Source of the DNA: Methylosinus sp. C49
Lineage (GTDB): Bacteria > Pseudomonadota > Alphaproteobacteria > Rhizobiales > Beijerinckiaceae
Assembly (NCBI RefSeq): GCF_009936375.1
Contig: NZ_AP022332.1
Span: 2,103,501 to 2,167,500, forward strand
Reading direction: 5' to 3'
Length of the DNA: 64,000 bases
Of this stretch, positions 61,270 to 64,000 are shown in pieces. Position numbers and translations under genes: made by a program. The notes beneath the pieces were generated by a model. The model did not search any database, had not been told where the DNA came from, and saw only the letters and a program-made list of their open reading frames with translations. Numbering within the stretch: the stretch's first letter is position 1; each line of letters starts with the position of its first letter.

Positions 61270-63239
61270 GGTGTTTCGCTTTCCTTCGGCGCGCCGGCGG
61301 TGAAGCCTATGCCGCCCAACTCCCTCTGCACATCCTCTCGACCGAGCGCCTCGATGAAGGCGTGAACGGCGGGGACCGCGCACCGCGAAAGCGGGGTCAC
61401 GAAGTCGTAAAGCTCCTCGCCGATCGGGAGAAAGCCCAGTCCGTAGGCGCGCGCCACGGGCTCGATCGCGACGCCCCAATCGGCGCGCTGCTGCGCGACC
61501 GCCGCCGCCACGGCGTTATGCGAGCTCGGCTGATTCCAATAGCCGTTCGGACGCGCGGCGCCGATCAGCCGATCGATCATGATGCGCGTGCCGGCGCCCT
61601 GATTGCGGTTGATCATGATGCAGGCGGGGTCGGCGAGCGCAGCGGAGATCGCCTCGTCGACGGCGCGGCCTTCGAAGCGGGCGTCGCCGGCGCGAAAGAC
61701 GAGGCCTTGCATCCGTCGCCATCCTCGAACCAAACGCTGCTCAGGTCCGAGGAAGGGCGCATTATAGACGCCGGTCTTCTCGTCCATCAGATGGATCGGC
61801 GCAATGTCGCATTCGTTCCGCCGTGCGGCCGCGAGCCCGCCCATGCTGCCGATCGCGACGACGCGAACGGCTATTCCCGCCTCGGCCAGCGCGTCGATGA
61901 CGATTTCGAGCCCGATGCAATGCGAGCCCATGATCACGAGATCGGGGACGCGCAGCTCTGGATCGAAGAGCGTCACCTGCGTGCGCGCGCCGGCTTCGAG
62001 ATGATCGGCCAGCGCGTCGATCCTCAGAAATCCGTCGGCGCGGGCGAAGCCGGAAACGGCTCCCGATCCCTTGCCCAAGGGAAAGGCTTTCAGCCCGTCC
62101 TCGCGCTGCGTCAACGCCACCATCACGAACTCGGTCCGGCCGAGGTCGGAGTGGATCGGAAATGGGGTGGTCGCCTCGACCGACGCGTCGAGACGTGCGG
62201 CGAGCCCGCTCATCGCGCGAATGACGGGAGCGACAAAATCATGGAAGGTGAACATGGCCGAGGTCGGAAATCCCGGCAATATGACCACGGGCTTGCCATC
62301 GACAACGGCGAGGCACAGCGGCTTTCCTGGCTTCAAGGCGACGCCATGGGCGATTATCCCCGGAGCGCCGAGCCGCGCCACGACGCGATAGGTCAGATCG
62401 CCGGCGCTTTTCGACGTGCCGCCCGACAGAATGACGCCGTCGCATCGCGCGAGCGCATCTCGCAGAGCCGCCTCCAGCGCCGCCTCATTGTCGCCTATGG
62501 CGCCGAGAAGGATCGACGCGCCGCCGTTCTCCTGCACCGCCGCGGCGACGATCGGCGCATTGGAGTCGTAGATCGCCGCTGGGCGCAGCGGCTCGCCGGG
62601 CTGGACCAGCTCGTCGCCGGTCGAGAGGATCGCGACGCGCGGCCTGCGATAGACCGCCACGCTGGCGACGCCGCAGGCCGCCATCATGCCGATCTCGCGG
62701 GAGCCGATCCGGCATCCGCGTCGCAGCAGCGTTTCGCCGCGCGCGATATCGGCGCCGGCGAAGCCGATGTTCTGCCCCGGCGCCAGCGCGCGGCGGATCA
62801 GAACGTCGTCGGCCTCGCCCGGATCGCTGTGCTCCACCATGCAGACGGCGTCGGCGCCGCGCGGCAGAGGGCCGCCCGTCGCGATCGGCGTCGCGGAGCC
62901 TCCCGCGACTTCGAGGCGTGGAGCGGTTCCGCAGGCGATCGATTCCAGATTGAGCGCGAGGCAAATCGGCGTCTGCTCGCTCGCGCTCGTGACGTCGCCG
63001 GCGCGGATGGCGAAGCCATCGACCAGCGCCCGATCGAAAGGCGGAACGTCGATCGGCGAACGAAGCGTTTGCGACGTCACGCGGCCGAGGCTCTCGGCGA
63101 GCGCGACCGTCTCTTCGCCGAGCGGCCGCATCGCGAGGCAGGCGTAGAAGCGCCGCATCGCTTCCTCACGCGACAGCACGGTGAGGAATTGCTCTTGCGT
63201 CACTGCCGAGATGTCGCGATGGCCGTCGGTCTTGCTCAT
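61260..63239 (-). CDS. MoeA fused to a periplasmic-binding-protein-like domain
   Basis: 659 aa. Residues about 20-415 are MoeA-like: PFDRALVDGFAIRAGDV, ATGGPLPRGADAVCMVEH, the molybdopterin-binding AILSTGDELVQPG, ILSGGTSKSAGDLTYRV and LPGFPTSAMFTFHDFV. From about 430 a type II PBP-like domain follows (LVIMGSHCIGLEIVIDALAE, SMGGLAAARRNECDIAPIHL, MINRNQGAGTRIMIDRLI, NAVAAAVAQQRADWGVAIEP), as in ModA/TupA-like sensors, here without signal peptide and so cytoplasmic. Such fusions are known but their task is not; metal selection (W or Mo) for formate dehydrogenase is plausible. Confidence 0.92.
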   Translation of the reverse strand: MSKTDGHRDISAVTQEQFLTVLSREEAMRRFYACLAMRPLGEETVALAESLGRVTSQTLRSPIDVPPFDRALVDGFAIRAGDVTSASEQTPICLALNLESIACGTAPRLEVAGGSATPIATGGPLPRGADAVCMVEHSDPGEADDVLIRRALAPGQNIGFAGADIARGETLLRRGCRIGSREIGMMAACGVASVAVYRRPRVAILSTGDELVQPGEPLRPAAIYDSNAPIVAAAVQENGGASILLGAIGDNEAALEAALRDALARCDGVILSGGTSKSAGDLTYRVVARLGAPGIIAHGVALKPGKPLCLAVVDGKPVVILPGFPTSAMFTFHDFVAPVIRAMSGLAARLDASVEATTPFPIHSDLGRTEFVMVALTQREDGLKAFPLGKGSGAVSGFARADGFLRIDALADHLEAGARTQVTLFDPELRVPDLVIMGSHCIGLEIVIDALAEAGIAVRVVAIGSMGGLAAARRNECDIAPIHLMDEKTGVYNAPFLGPEQRLVRGWRRMQGLVFRAGDARFEGRAVDEAISAALADPACIMINRNQGAGTRIMIDRLIGAARPNGYWNQPSSHNAVAAAVAQQRADWGVAIEPVARAYGLGFLPIGEELYDFVTPLSRCAVPAVHAFIEALGREDVQRELGGIGFTAGAPKESETPCA

Positions 63240-63255
63240 GTGCTTCGAGCCGATC

Positions 63256-64000
63256 TCACAAGAAATGCCCGGTCACGATCTCACCAGCCGCGAAGCCTTC
63301 GGACTGGGCGTCCACGAGCAGCCAAGCGTCGGCATTGGCGATCGCCGAATAGGGAATGTCACCCGTCGCCAAAGGCTCCCACCGAGCGCCCGTCTTCGCC
63401 TCGCCGTCCAGGCGGCGCAGCAATGTCAATTCGCTGACCCCCGGCGCAGATACGATCTTTCGAGTCGAAGGCAAGCTGGCGGCCCCGTCGCGAGAAGTGG
63501 CGCCGGCGAGCCGGCGCAGGCACGGGCGGATAAGCAAGAGCCAAGCCGCCAAAGCAGACTCGAGACGCGCGCCGACGAAGATGGTCGCCGTTTCAGATGA
63601 GTGGGGCGACTCTCGAACCGCGCAACCTGTCATCTCTCCCGGACGCATCGCGATGCGCGAGAACAGCGTTCTCTCGTGTCGCCGCGTGCGATCGCGCCAT
63701 TCGCTCGGATCGACGACGAGGATGAGATCTTCCGCGTCCGAAGGGTCGCCCTGCGCAGACGCTTCGATCATGGCGCAGTCGGCGCCCTCTTGCTCGGCGA
63801 GGCCCGCGAGCCAATCGCCGACGACGCCGGCCCCGACGATCAGGACGCGCGGAATGCGCACGAGCGCGTCGCCGATCTCGGCTGCTCTCATGAGAGCGAT
63901 ATGGCGCTCGTCCAATCGGGCGCCCGCGGCGGCGATGACCTCGCCGCGCCGCAAATCGTTTCCGGCGGCGCGCATGCCTTCGCCCGGCGCGACCGTTCCG
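63256..64000 (-). CDS. Degenerate MoeA-like protein, N-terminus outside the window
   Basis: Frame open to the window's end (upstream in-frame text reads GTVAPGEGMRAAGNDLRRGE, the middle part of MoeA-type proteins), so the visible 248 codons are the C-terminal portion. RAAGNDLRRGEVIAAAGARL is clearly MoeA-like, but where MoeA has the TGDE motif this reads IPRVLIVGAGVVGDWLAGLA, and the later SGG-SxG-D region and the LPGNP loop are absent or replaced (PGEMTG, FVGARLESALAA). It therefore probably does not bind molybdopterin normally. Same leftward operon, ending 17 bases before the MoeA-PBP fusion. Confidence 0.75.
   Translation of the reverse strand, partial: GTVAPGEGMRAAGNDLRRGEVIAAAGARLDERHIALMRAAEIGDALVRIPRVLIVGAGVVGDWLAGLAEQEGADCAMIEASAQGDPSDAEDLILVVDPSEWRDRTRRHERTLFSRIAMRPGEMTGCAVRESPHSSETATIFVGARLESALAAWLLLIRPCLRRLAGATSRDGAASLPSTRKIVSAPGVSELTLLRRLDGEAKTGARWEPLATGDIPYSAIANADAWLLVDAQSEGFAAGEIVTGHFL

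Noticed and set aside
61362-63437. A rightward open frame of almost 700 codons opposite the MoeA-PBP gene
   Set aside because: Antisense shadow; no domain and no ribosome-binding site.

Overview
The window is GC-rich, densely coded chromosomal DNA from an alphaproteobacterium. The gene families, an FDH1-type formate dehydrogenase with a fused NuoE/NuoF beta subunit, a PHB depolymerase of the PhaZ type, and the REP-like intergenic repeats all fit a methylotroph of the Hyphomicrobiales (Methylocystaceae/Methylobacteriaceae-like). The taxonomic call is inference from gene content; there is no rRNA gene to anchor it. Only one RNA gene was found, tRNA-Ala(GGC), and no CRISPR array or prophage.

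Layout. 1-11.9 kb is mostly housekeeping: end of lpxC, aspS, a pabB-pabC-GNAT operon read leftward, a DUF4160/DUF2442-HTH pair with a textbook autorepression operator, a YmdB-type phosphodiesterase, a YpfJ-type metallopeptidase, a large DUF2339 membrane protein and a YkgJ-type cysteine-cluster protein. 12-14.4 kb holds a glutathione S-transferase and phaZ, transcribed apart from two perfect, mirror-image sigma-54 promoter sequences. 14.4-20.7 kb holds a small membrane protein, a roughly 0.5-kb terminal-repeat mini-element carrying one unknown gene, mtnA facing a class II aldolase (a probable methylthioadenosine DHAP shunt), hslVU, tRNA-Ala and a hicBA pair. 20.7-27.3 kb holds an acyltransferase, pstS, phosphonoacetate hydrolase with a divergent LysR regulator and palindromic operators, rlmB and ispE.

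27.5-32.2 kb and 46.6-51.3 kb are two copies of the same kind of four-gene iron-uptake module (DUF2946-like small Cys/His protein, FecI-type sigma factor, FecR anti-sigma, TonB receptor with an N-terminal signalling domain). Between them lie a DUF4166-DCC / DUF2269 / SDR-DoxX cluster, a sigma-54 two-component system, and a YhaO/YhaN nuclease pair. Several stretches are gene graveyards: a GntR/ISAs1 relic (32.3-32.7 kb), a UvrD-helicase C-terminal relic (39.3 kb), a GIY-YIG gene with no clear start next to a frameshifted FtsH-like protease remnant (44.7-46.2 kb), and an IS6-family relic (52.8 kb). Copies of a dispersed repeat lie on both sides of the second iron module, which suggests rearrangement.

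53.3-64 kb ends with a solitary Tat-exported solute-binding protein, then the NAD-dependent formate dehydrogenase (beta then alpha) and, facing it, a leftward cluster of molybdenum/tungsten cofactor genes: moeA, mobB, a MoeA-periplasmic-binding-domain fusion, and the visible part of a third, degenerate MoeA homologue. Three MoeA-type proteins beside one formate dehydrogenase suggest dedicated metal insertion for this enzyme. This cluster, the mirror-image sigma-54 promoters and the DUF4160/DUF2442-HTH pair are the best candidates for something under-described.
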